The translations under genes and the position numbers were made by a program. Source: Bacillota bacterium (GTDB lineage Bacteria > Bacillota > Sulfobacillia > JAJZYS01 > JAJYTV01). From it: a stretch of DNA of 64,000 nt. Below the pieces are notes generated by a model. The model made no database searches and was not told the origin of the DNA. It worked only from the letters and a program-made list of their open reading frames with translations. Below, one piece after another: positions 1-7,917 of the stretch (its first letter is position 1; the number at the start of each line of letters is the position of its first letter). The stretch lies in the NCBI GenBank assembly GCA_021793215.1, contig JAJYTE010000001.1, positions 82,329 to 146,328 on the forward strand, written 5' to 3'.

Positions 1-2
1 GC

Positions 3-314
3 CGACCCGGCGCGGATCCCGCGAGCGATGCGACGACAGCTGCCATCTTGGGGCTTTTGATGCCGTTCGCCGTCACCCTTTGCACCACCGCCTCGGCGCT
101 TTCCGGCGCCGCGTCGCTCGGCGACGCGGGAGCGGTACTGCCCGGAGCGGCGGTCGTCCTCGTGGCGGCGCTGGGCGCGGCGCTCGCGCTCCTCGCGCTC
201 GGGCACGTCGCCTACCTCTTGTCGCGCGACGCTTCAAGACCCGCGCTGCTCGTGCGTATCGCGGGTGCCGCCCTCGTCGTGATGGCGGTCCTGATCGCGC
301 TCGGCGGCGCATAG
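3..314 (+). CDS. C-terminal part of a multi-spanning membrane protein (possibly CcdA-like cytochrome c biogenesis protein), truncated at the left window edge
   Basis: Frame open from the window edge through 48..314; hydrophobic helices; immediately upstream of a TlpA-like thioredoxin gene. Confidence 0.5.
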   Translation, partial: RPGADPASDATTAAILGLLMPFAVTLCTTASALSGAASLGDAGAVLPGAAVVLVAALGAALALLALGHVAYLLSRDASRPALLVRIAGAALVVMAVLIALGGA

Positions 315-336
315 CCGAACTACTGGGGGGAAGAGC

Positions 337-876
337 ATGCGCATCCATCGGCGCTACCTGATCGGCGCGGCCGTGCTGGTCCTGCTGGCCGTGGGCTACT
401 TGGGGTTGCGCCCGGTGCCCAGCGCACCGCGGACGGTCGGGGTGGAGGTCGGGCAGATCGCGCCGAACTGGAAGCTTGCCCGCCTAGACGGCAAAGGCAG
501 CGTCCAGCTCGCTTCGCTGCGCGGACATCCCGTGTGGGTGAACTTCTTCGCGTCGTGGTGCCCGCCGTGCAATGCGGAGGCGCCGGGCCTCGCGAAGTTC
601 GCCGCCAAGAACCCCGGACTGCGGGTCGTGGGTGTCGACCTCCTGGCCTCGGAGAAGGACCAGGCCGCCGTCGCGGCCTTCGCCAAGAAGTACGCGATCG
701 GATTCCCGATCGTCCTCGACGGCCAGAACTCGGTCGCGAACCGCTACCTCGTCACCTTCATCCCGACGAGTTTCTTCATCGACCGCGACGGCGTGATCCA
801 GGCGATCGTGCAGTCTCCCATCCCGTCGACGCAAATCGCGAAGTACGTGGAGAAGATCGGCTACACGCCGCAGTGA
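337..876 (+). CDS. TlpA/ResA-family thioredoxin-like protein with N-terminal membrane anchor
   Basis: N-terminal TM helix and FFASWCPPCNAEAP redox motif; standard Cys codons. Confidence 0.9.
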   Translation: MRIHRRYLIGAAVLVLLAVGYLGLRPVPSAPRTVGVEVGQIAPNWKLARLDGKGSVQLASLRGHPVWVNFFASWCPPCNAEAPGLAKFAAKNPGLRVVGVDLLASEKDQAAVAAFAKKYAIGFPIVLDGQNSVANRYLVTFIPTSFFIDRDGVIQAIVQSPIPSTQIAKYVEKIGYTPQ

Positions 877-897
877 GAAAGCCGGCGAGGGGCCTCA

Positions 898-929
898 GGC
901 GGGCGTTCGGCAGATGCCGGGCGCCCGCC
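898..929 (+). terminator. hairpin after the TlpA gene
   Basis: GGCGGGCG ... CGCCCGCC 8-bp stem 21 nt after the stop codon; no clear U-tract. Confidence 0.45.
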
Positions 930-1159
930 GTTTGCGCTGCTTGCGCGCGCCCTGCCTGAGGCGTCGGCCCGAGATCTTGGCAGGCCCGGTCCAAGGAACC
1001 GCGCGGCCCTGCCGAACGGTCATGGCGGCCGCCCAAGATGGGGGGGTGCAATGCGGCCGAATGGAGGTTGTCACCGTGGGCGACGATGCCCGCTAATGAT
1101 TGTGGGGAGAGTGTGCCTGCCCGGCAGCGCCGGTTCAGCGATGGCCGGGTCCGAGAGGT

Positions 1160-1429
1160 GTGACGACCGTGCTGGCTGCAGTGGACGTTCTCATCGATGC
1201 CCGGGGCAGTGACTGCCCGACGGCACTCATGGAGATGATCCGAGCTGTGCTGAGCGCCCGGACGGGGCAAGTGGTGGCGGTCCTCTCGGACGACGCGATG
1301 GCGCGCATCGACATTCCGCTCTGGGTTGAGAAGTCTGGCAATGAACTGATGGCCGTGACCCGTGAGGCGGACTGTGACGAGTTCATCGTCCGCAAGGTGC
1401 AGCCCTACGCCGCCGACGTCAGGAGGTGA
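1160..1429 (+). CDS. TusA/SirA-like sulfur-carrier family protein
   Basis: VDVLIDARGSDCPTALMEMIRAV matches the TusA motif (DxRGxxCPxPLM) with its single Cys; GTG start chosen at 1160. Confidence 0.75.
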   Translation: MTTVLAAVDVLIDARGSDCPTALMEMIRAVLSARTGQVVAVLSDDAMARIDIPLWVEKSGNELMAVTREADCDEFIVRKVQPYAADVRR

Positions 1430-1433
1430 GGGC

Positions 1434-2102
1434 TTGTCCTCGAAGGCGGATCGGATCCGCGTGATCGCGGTCGCGGATAGCACGATCGTCCGCGCCGGCC
1501 TGCGCGCACTCCTGCAGCAGGCTTCGGACATCGAGGTAGTGGCCGAGGCGAGGGGGCTCACCGACGTGTGCCGCGCCGCCCGTGAGGTCGACGCGGATGT
1601 CGCGGTGCTGGACGTGCGCGACCCCGCCCGCATCGACGTCGACATCTGCCAGCAGATGCGTCAGCAGAACCCGGGCTGCCGGGTGCTGATCGTGACGGCG
1701 CGCAGCGACGAGGAGACGATCCTCGGACTGATCATGGACGGAGCGGCTGGATACCTCTTCGAGGATGCGACGGCCGACGAGCTCGCGAGCGCCATCCGCG
1801 TGGTCAAGGATGGCGGAGCCCCGATGGATCCGCTCATGGCATCATTCGTGGCGGGGCGGCTTAGGGCGCGTTCGCTGGGCGACCACAGTCCATGGGCTCC
1901 CTTGACGATCGACGAGTACGAGGTGCTTGAGCGCATCGTCCGCGGAGAGACGAACCGGCAGATCAGCCGCGACCTGCGGCTCGACGACAAGATCGTCAAG
2001 CATCGCGTCTCCAGCATCCTGAAGAAGATCGGAGCGAAGAACCGAGTTGCCGCAGCCGCATGGTGGGCGCGCCACCAGCCAGAGTCAGCGACGCTCGCGT
2101 AG
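1434..2102 (+). CDS. LuxR/NarL-type response regulator with degenerate receiver domain
   Basis: AGGAGGT RBS and TTG start; receiver-like N-terminus and LuxR HTH (LTIDEYEVLERIVRGETNRQISRDLRLDDKIVKHRVSSILKKIGAKNR). Confidence 0.85.
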   Translation: MSSKADRIRVIAVADSTIVRAGLRALLQQASDIEVVAEARGLTDVCRAAREVDADVAVLDVRDPARIDVDICQQMRQQNPGCRVLIVTARSDEETILGLIMDGAAGYLFEDATADELASAIRVVKDGGAPMDPLMASFVAGRLRARSLGDHSPWAPLTIDEYEVLERIVRGETNRQISRDLRLDDKIVKHRVSSILKKIGAKNRVAAAAWWARHQPESATLA

Positions 2103-2103
2103 C

Positions 2104-2134
2104 GCGAAGGGCCCGGCGTTGCCGGGCCCTTCGC
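2104..2134. terminator. bidirectional terminator-like hairpin between convergent genes
   Basis: GCGAAGGGCCCGGC-GTT-GCCGGGCCCTTCGC, 14-bp perfect stem. Confidence 0.7.
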
Positions 2135-2135
2135 A

Positions 2136-3557
2136 TCAGGCGAGGACCGTCTCGGGTGGCCCGCCGTCGAGGGGTGCGCGCAGGATGCGATGGTTGCCGC
2201 TGTCCGCGATGTAGAGCGCCCCGCCGTGCAGCTTCACGGCTTGCGGTTCGCGCAGGCCGTCGAGGAACGTCTCGAGCCTGCCCTCCCGGGGAAGCAGCAG
2301 GCGAATCTTGTCATTGTACGTGTCGGAGATGTAGATGCGATCGGCCGACGCAGCGATACCGCTTGGGTGCTGCAGGAGGGCCTCGCCCACCGCGCCGTCG
2401 CGATCGCCGAACTCGAAGAGGCCATGGCCGACGAGCGTGCTGACGACGCCTTCTCCGGAGAGGGGCACCGCGCGGATCGCGCTCGACTCGGCGTCGGCGA
2501 CGTAGAGTGTCTCGCCGTGCGCCGAGAGGCCCATGGGCTGGGCGAAGCGCGAGCGCGACAACGAGGCGTCATAGAGTGCCTCGTAGCCGCTCCCGGCGTA
2601 GATCCCGAGCTGCTGGCGACGCATGTCGAGTCGCCAGATCTGATGCATGCCGGCCATCGCGACGAACAGTTCGTCGCCGGCCAGGTGAACGTCCCACGGT
2701 GAGCGCAGGTCCGTTCGGCCCGGCGGCCCCGGCGGCAGGAGGTGCTGCGAGAGGCGCCCCGTGCCGAGGGTCGTCACCACGTCGCACTGTGGCAGCGAGA
2801 TGCGGCGCACGGCATGGTTGCCGGAGTCGGCGACGTAGACGTGGCGTTCGGTGGCGAACAGCCCGTGCGGGTCGCGGAAGAGCGCCTGCGCGGACGGTCC
2901 GTCCGAGAACCCCGCCTGCGCGCCGCCGATCGCGTCGACCTCCTCGGCGCCCGGGCGCAAGCGCAGCACGCGGTGGTGCCCTGAGTCGGCGACGAACAGG
3001 GTGTCGCCTTCGCCGAAGGAAAGGCCGCCGGGGTAGCGCAGGAGGCCGCCGACCGCGGGCAGCGACGCGACGGGAGGCGCTGTGCTGCTGAGAAGTCCCG
3101 CGGAGCGCGCGCGCTCGAGCTCGGGCCTTAGGATCCGCGAGAGCTCCTCCGGGGTGATCTCGCCTTCGTGGCGCTGGAAGATGCGGCCCTCGGGGTCGAT
3201 GAAGACGAGCGTTGGCCATGCGCGCACGGTGTACGCTTTCCAGACGTCGTAGGACGCGTCGTTCACAACGGGATGGAGCATGTCCTCGCGGCGCATCGCG
3301 TCCTTAAGCCGTTCGCTCTGGCGCTCGCGGGCGAACTTGCCGCAGTGGACGCCGATCACCGCGACGTGCGGCGCGAACGCATCCTCGGCCTGCCGCAACT
3401 GCGGCAGGATGTGGTGGCAGTTGATTCAGCCGTAGGTCCAAAAATCGAGGATGACCACTTTGCCGCGGAGGTCGCCGAGGCGGAGCCCGGGATGTCCGAT
3501 CCAGTCGAGATGGGCGGGAAACTCGGGTGCGTGGTCGCGTGGACCGGCAGAGAACAT
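2136..3557 (-). CDS. thioredoxin-domain / NHL-repeat (NHLRC2-like) protein, predicted selenoprotein with in-frame TGA at 3428..3426
   Basis: ATG at 3557 preceded by GGGGGAG RBS. Translation MFSAGPRDHAPEFPAHLDWIGHPGLRLGDLRGKVVILDFWTYG-TGA-INCHHILPQLRQAEDAF... continues in the same frame into ORF 2136..3398. TGA replaces the first Cys of the family CINC motif; followed by NHL beta-propeller repeats. Confidence 0.85.
3390..3407 (-). promoter_or_regulatory. candidate bacterial SECIS hairpin
   Basis: Starting 19 nt downstream of the TGA: CTGCCGC-AGTT-GCGGCAG, 7-bp perfect stem, 4-nt apical loop with G at position 2. Confidence 0.6.
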
Positions 3558-3610
3558 GAGGACTCCCCCCTCGCCATCATGACCGAGAGCGGGGTAGGCG
3601 GGCAAGCGCC

Positions 3611-4171
3611 TCAGGAAGCGGTGCTGTTGCGACGCACGCGGTCTACGAGCGCGCTGTCGATGCCGATGCGGACGTCGCAGGCCTGCCAGAGGTCGAAATG
3701 GTACTGCGCACCGTGCACGAGGTCGATGCGCACCCCCTCGTTCTTGGCGGCGAACACGGCGGGCAGGAAGTCGCTGTCGCCGGTCACGAGCACCGCGCGG
3801 TCGATGCGATGTTTGACCGAGAGCTGCACGAGATCGACGCCGAGCTGGATGTCCACGCGCTTCTGGACGAAGTTCGGGGAGCCGTCCTCATTGACGCCTC
3901 GCCGCTCCAGGCGGCCCAGCCGCACCTCGAAGGACGGCAGGCTGCGCAGCGCGTCGAAGAAGCGCTCCTTGCCCGAGAAGCGCAGTTGCTCCTCCTGGGT
4001 CGGGGGGTTGCCCTGCCACGGCGGGCAGTGGTAGTAGTAGGTCCGCAGCATTTCGTCGCTGCCCGCTAGCGCGCTCGCGAAGTCGGCGTAGTCGAGCCGC
4101 GCCATGCCATACTCCGATGCGAGCACCTTGTCGAGGTAACCGCCGTCGATGAAGACCGCGACGCGCCCCAT
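3611..4171 (-). CDS. NYN-domain (LabA-like) protein, putative RNase
   Basis: MGRVAVFIDGGYLDKVL..., KRVDIQLGVDLVQL..., RAVLVTGDSDFLPAV are NYN/PIN-like motifs; GAGGGATG upstream of ATG. Confidence 0.85.
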   Translation of the reverse strand: MGRVAVFIDGGYLDKVLASEYGMARLDYADFASALAGSDEMLRTYYYHCPPWQGNPPTQEEQLRFSGKERFFDALRSLPSFEVRLGRLERRGVNEDGSPNFVQKRVDIQLGVDLVQLSVKHRIDRAVLVTGDSDFLPAVFAAKNEGVRIDLVHGAQYHFDLWQACDVRIGIDSALVDRVRRNSTAS

Positions 4172-4409
4172 AACGCATCCCTCTCTTGAATGCATAGCGG
4201 GGAGAGCCTGGGTAGGCATCTCCCCGTCGATGAATACCATCCTGGCATCGCGCGCTGGGCGCAACGGCAGGGCGTATGACTGAGGTGAATCTACCAAGTA
4301 GGTCGAATGATGTCAACCGTCGATCGCTACGTCTTCGCCTTCGGTCCCCTACCTCACCAGTGTAGCCTGCCCGCCGGCGCGGGCATGTCGAACGCTGGCG
4401 GGATCGCGC

Positions 4410-4497
4410 CTAGCAGCCTGTGGGGGTAGTCCTTAGCCCTCATCTCCGATGATCAGGTATTCAGAGTGTTGGCGGGCGGGGAAGCACAGGCTGCTAG
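4410..4497. repeat. short inverted-repeat element (MITE-like or IS remnant)
   Basis: Perfect 13-bp terminal inverted repeats CTAGCAGCCTGTG (4410-4422) and CACAGGCTGCTAG (4485-4497) flanking 62 bp. Confidence 0.5.
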
Positions 4498-4880
4498 CCT
4501 GCAGTGCCGTCGTTGCGACGGTGCAGGATGACAAGGTTGCCAAACGGGTCTCGTATTGCGGCTACGGCGCACGGATCACCGCTCTCGGGGCCAAACGCCG
4601 GCTCGACGCCTTTCGTCCGGAGCTCCTCGAGCGCGGCTTGCACATCATCCACGGCCAGTGCGATCCGCACCTCTCCACCTGGCACCCGGTCCCACACGGG
4701 TTCAAGGAATGGCCACGAGTCCAGGCCGATCGTAACGTTGCCGACGCGATATTCCACCCAGCTCTCGTTTTCGATGCCCTCTTGATGGAGCCCCAGAACT
4801 CCGCCGTAAAACTCCTTGGCCTCCGACATCCGTTCCCGTGGCACACTGACTTGGACGAAGTCTACGCCGCGAACTTGCAT
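4494..4880 (-). CDS. VOC-family (glyoxalase/bleomycin resistance/dioxygenase superfamily) protein
   Basis: FVQVSVPRERMSEAKEFYGGVLGL...IRDPFGNLVILHRR; GAGGTG RBS. Confidence 0.85.
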   Translation of the reverse strand: MQVRGVDFVQVSVPRERMSEAKEFYGGVLGLHQEGIENESWVEYRVGNVTIGLDSWPFLEPVWDRVPGGEVRIALAVDDVQAALEELRTKGVEPAFGPESGDPCAVAAIRDPFGNLVILHRRNDGTAG

Positions 4881-5043
4881 GCGGGCACCTCCAAAGCAAT
4901 CATGGGTCTAAGATGTACGAACACTTGTTCCAAGTCAAGGGTTGCAGCGAGGTCGCCCCGTTGCAGCTTGCCGAGGCGGGACTCCAGTTGCCCCTCCCAC
5001 AGTAGTGAGAGGGGGAGTCGACTGCGAGCGCGGCTGAACGGCG

Positions 5044-5565
5044 CTACTCTTCCTCTCCGTCCCAGTAGTCGACTTCCTGGGGACGATAGACGGCGCCTGC
5101 GGCAGCCCACTTGCGGGAGTCCGGGTAGTAGCAGTGCTCGTCGTCGGGGTTGTTGGCGATCACGTAGTAGACGAGATCCTCCTCGCCCGTGTTGGCCATG
5201 GTGTGGATCCAGCCAGGCGGCTGCAGGATGTGCGCACCCGGCTCCATCGGGATCGACGGGTGGCCCTCCACCTGAACCATCTCGCCACGGCCCGAGAGCA
5301 CGATGTAGTACTCCCACTGCACGCTGTGATAGTGACGGGGCCAAGCCCATTTGCCCGGCGGGACTCTGACGAGATCTACTTCGAAGGGCCGCCGCCTCAC
5401 CGCGGCGTCCGGTGCCTCGCGCCACTCGAAAGAGGGTTGCTCCTTCGCACGGGCCGTGAGCCGCATTGAGAGGCTCTTCTCTCGGATTTCAAAGCGCCCC
5501 TTGGGGGACTTCTCGACTTCCCACCCGATCTCCGATTCCTTGAGGTGCGCCTTTTCTTCTGCCAT
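5044..5565 (-). CDS. cupin-domain protein
   Basis: WPRHYHSVQWEYYIVLSGRGEMVQVEGHPSIPMEPGAHILQPPGWIHTMANTGEEDLVYYVI, cupin motifs 1 and 2. Confidence 0.85.
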   Translation of the reverse strand: MAEEKAHLKESEIGWEVEKSPKGRFEIREKSLSMRLTARAKEQPSFEWREAPDAAVRRRPFEVDLVRVPPGKWAWPRHYHSVQWEYYIVLSGRGEMVQVEGHPSIPMEPGAHILQPPGWIHTMANTGEEDLVYYVIANNPDDEHCYYPDSRKWAAAGAVYRPQEVDYWDGEEE

Positions 5566-5655
5566 GCGGACAATCCTCCCCTTCCATGGAACAGAAGTTT
5601 GGTGCCATCAGCGGGTTTCCTGCGTAGGGATGTGCGCCGTGGCCTATAGCTGTAG

Positions 5656-5690
5656 TGCAAAGGGGAAGCCGTGATGGCTTCCCCTTTGCA
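5656..5690. terminator. strong hairpin between pyk side and cupin gene
   Basis: TGCAAAGGGGAAGCC-GTGAT-GGCTTCCCCTTTGCA, 15-bp perfect stem. Confidence 0.65.
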
Positions 5691-5932
5691 GTGATCGACT
5701 CTCCACGTTGAAGGCGTGGTCGCGGGTCGTACGCCGGCCGCCCACCACCCGGACACTTCGCGCAGATCGACTTGAGATCCAGTCGATCCACTGCTCCACT
5801 CCGGCAGGTACACCGGCATAAGCAGTCACTGGTCCGCCTGGCTCTCGAGAAATTTCTTCTTGCCCACTCCTTTGACATCCACCCCAGAAACTCCTTGCTT
5901 CCACGCCCTACCAACGTCTTTTCCACAACCTT

Positions 5933-7675
5933 CTAGCCGACCGGCAGTACACCGCGGTAGACGAGGCTGCGGTGGGCGTCGACCGTGATGCTCTCTCCCT
6001 CGGCCAGGATCCCGAGTGCTCCGGACGCGCCGACGATCACCGGCACGCCGAGCGAGATGCCGGCGATCGCAGCGTGCGATGTGAGTCCGCCCTCCTCCAC
6101 GACGACGGCAGCCGCACGTGAGAGCGCCTCGACCATCGTGGCGTCGGTATGGTGCGCGACGACGACGCAGCCCGCACCGATGCGGGAGACGTCGGAGGGC
6201 CGCACGACCCGTACCACATGCCCGCTTGCGCGGCCGTCCCCGATGCCGTGCCCTCTGAGGGCGACGTTGCCAACCGTATGTACTCGGATCAGGTTGGTCG
6301 TGCCCGGGACGCCGACCGGAACCCCAGCCGTGTAGACGAGCACGTCGCCCTCGCCGACGAGCCCGGCGCGCTGCGCCGCCTCGATCGCCTGCGCGGCGAC
6401 GTCGTCACCGGACTTGCCGGGTGCGACGAGCAGGGGCCTGGCGCCCCACACGAGCAGTGTGGCGCGCGCGGCGCGCTCATCCGGCGTCGCGGCGACGATC
6501 AGCGCCTTGGGGCGGTGGCGCGCGACCATGCGCGTCGTGTAACCGCTCTGGGTCGCTGTGACGATGGCCCGCGCGCCGAGCTGCTGCGCGATCTCGACCG
6601 TCGCGGCGGAGATGGCTTCCGGTACCGTGTCCGGCGTGCGCTCGCCGGGCGGGCGGCGACCGTAGGGGAAGGCAGCCTCGACCCGCTCGCACAGGCGGGA
6701 CATGAAGCGAACCGCTTGGACGGGGTAGCGGCCGGCCGCCGTCTCTGCGGACAGCATCACGGCGTCCGAGCCGTCCAGGATCGCGTTCGCGACGTCGGAG
6801 GCCTCCGCGCGCGTCGCGACCGGCTGCGAGATCATCGTCTCGAGCATCTGGGTCGCAGTGATGACGGGCTTGCCGAAGCGGTTGGCCGCGGCGATCGCCC
6901 GCTTCTGCATCATCGGCACGTCCTCGGGCGCGCACTCCACGCCGAGGTCGCCGCGGGCGACCATGATGCCGTCCGCCACGCGCAGGATCGCGTCGAGGTT
7001 CTCGAGCGCCTGCGGCGTCTCGAGCTTCGCGATGACCCACGCGTCCGAGCCCAGGTTCGCCAACGCGTCTCGCACCTCGAGGACATGGGCCGCCGTAGAG
7101 GTGAACGAGGCGGCGACGAAGTCCATGCCCAGCTCCGTTCCGAGGCGAAGGTCCTCCATGTCCTCCGCGGTGAGCGGCGGCAGCGGCAGCGAGGCGCCGG
7201 GAACGGTCACCTTTCGATGGTCTGTCAGGGCGGCGTCCGCGCCGACGCGGCAGCGCGCGCCCCCCTCTTCCACCTCCAGCACCTCAAGTGGCACGCGGCC
7301 GTCGTCGAGCAGCACCATCATGCCCGCCCGCAGCAGCGGGAAGAGGCCGGGGAAGCTGACGCTTACCTGCTCCGCGCTGCCCAGGACCTCGGCGGCCCGC
7401 AGCCAGAAGTCCTGTCCGGCACGCACGTTGGCCCGACCGCCCGCGAAGGAGCCGAGGCGAACCTCGGGTCCCCGCGTGTCGAACAGGAGGCCCACCGGCC
7501 GTCCCGCGGCGCGCTCGGCGGCGCGCAGCTGGCGCACCCGTCGCACGCGGTCGGCTGTCCCGCCGTGGGAGAGGTTGAGACGCGCCACATCGAGGCCTTC
7601 CGCGATCAGGGAATTGAGCACCGTCTCGTCATCGGTGGCAGGGCCCAGCGTCGCCACGATCTTTGTCCGCCGCAC
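5933..7675 (-). CDS. pyk: pyruvate kinase with C-terminal PEP-utilising domain
   Basis: MRRTKIVATLGPATDDETVL..., VMVARGDLGVECAPEDVPMMQKRAI, KPVITATQMLETMI; C-terminal GGLTSHAAIAGISLGVPVIVG. Confidence 0.97.
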   Translation of the reverse strand: MRRTKIVATLGPATDDETVLNSLIAEGLDVARLNLSHGGTADRVRRVRQLRAAERAAGRPVGLLFDTRGPEVRLGSFAGGRANVRAGQDFWLRAAEVLGSAEQVSVSFPGLFPLLRAGMMVLLDDGRVPLEVLEVEEGGARCRVGADAALTDHRKVTVPGASLPLPPLTAEDMEDLRLGTELGMDFVAASFTSTAAHVLEVRDALANLGSDAWVIAKLETPQALENLDAILRVADGIMVARGDLGVECAPEDVPMMQKRAIAAANRFGKPVITATQMLETMISQPVATRAEASDVANAILDGSDAVMLSAETAAGRYPVQAVRFMSRLCERVEAAFPYGRRPPGERTPDTVPEAISAATVEIAQQLGARAIVTATQSGYTTRMVARHRPKALIVAATPDERAARATLLVWGARPLLVAPGKSGDDVAAQAIEAAQRAGLVGEGDVLVYTAGVPVGVPGTTNLIRVHTVGNVALRGHGIGDGRASGHVVRVVRPSDVSRIGAGCVVVAHHTDATMVEALSRAAAVVVEEGGLTSHAAIAGISLGVPVIVGASGALGILAEGESITVDAHRSLVYRGVLPVG

Positions 7676-7917
7676 AGCGCACCTCGCTCAGTCGTCTTCC
7701 GTCCGTCACCCATGCTATGGGACTTGTGCCAGTCGCTCAAGCGATAGAGCGGTTGCCGACCATCGGGTCAATATTGTCCATCCGCCGACGAGATGCGCAG
7801 GGCCACGGCCGCCGTGCGCTCAAACCTGCGCCAGTGGAGGGTTTGAGCACCTGACATGGCGGTTAGTGGGCCCGTAGACTCATATCTGCAACCTATCCCG
7901 ATCAAAGAAGTTGGAGG

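Noticed and set aside
2136-3557. NHL-thioredoxin gene as a nonsense-mutated pseudogene
   Set aside because: The rest of the reading frame is intact, and the only stop falls exactly on the redox Cys, as it does in a second unrelated gene.
6149-7747. Long plus-strand ORF (532 aa) opposite pyruvate kinase
   Set aside because: Shadow ORF of a GC-rich gene. The minus strand encodes a complete, well-conserved pyruvate kinase.
7690-7917. Possible cyclic-di-AMP (ydaO-type) riboswitch upstream of the PG-binding/3D gene; a GCTCAAACC...GGTTTGAGC hairpin is present at 7818-7848
   Set aside because: I could not find the conserved ydaO core motifs. The simple hairpin is not enough for a riboswitch call.
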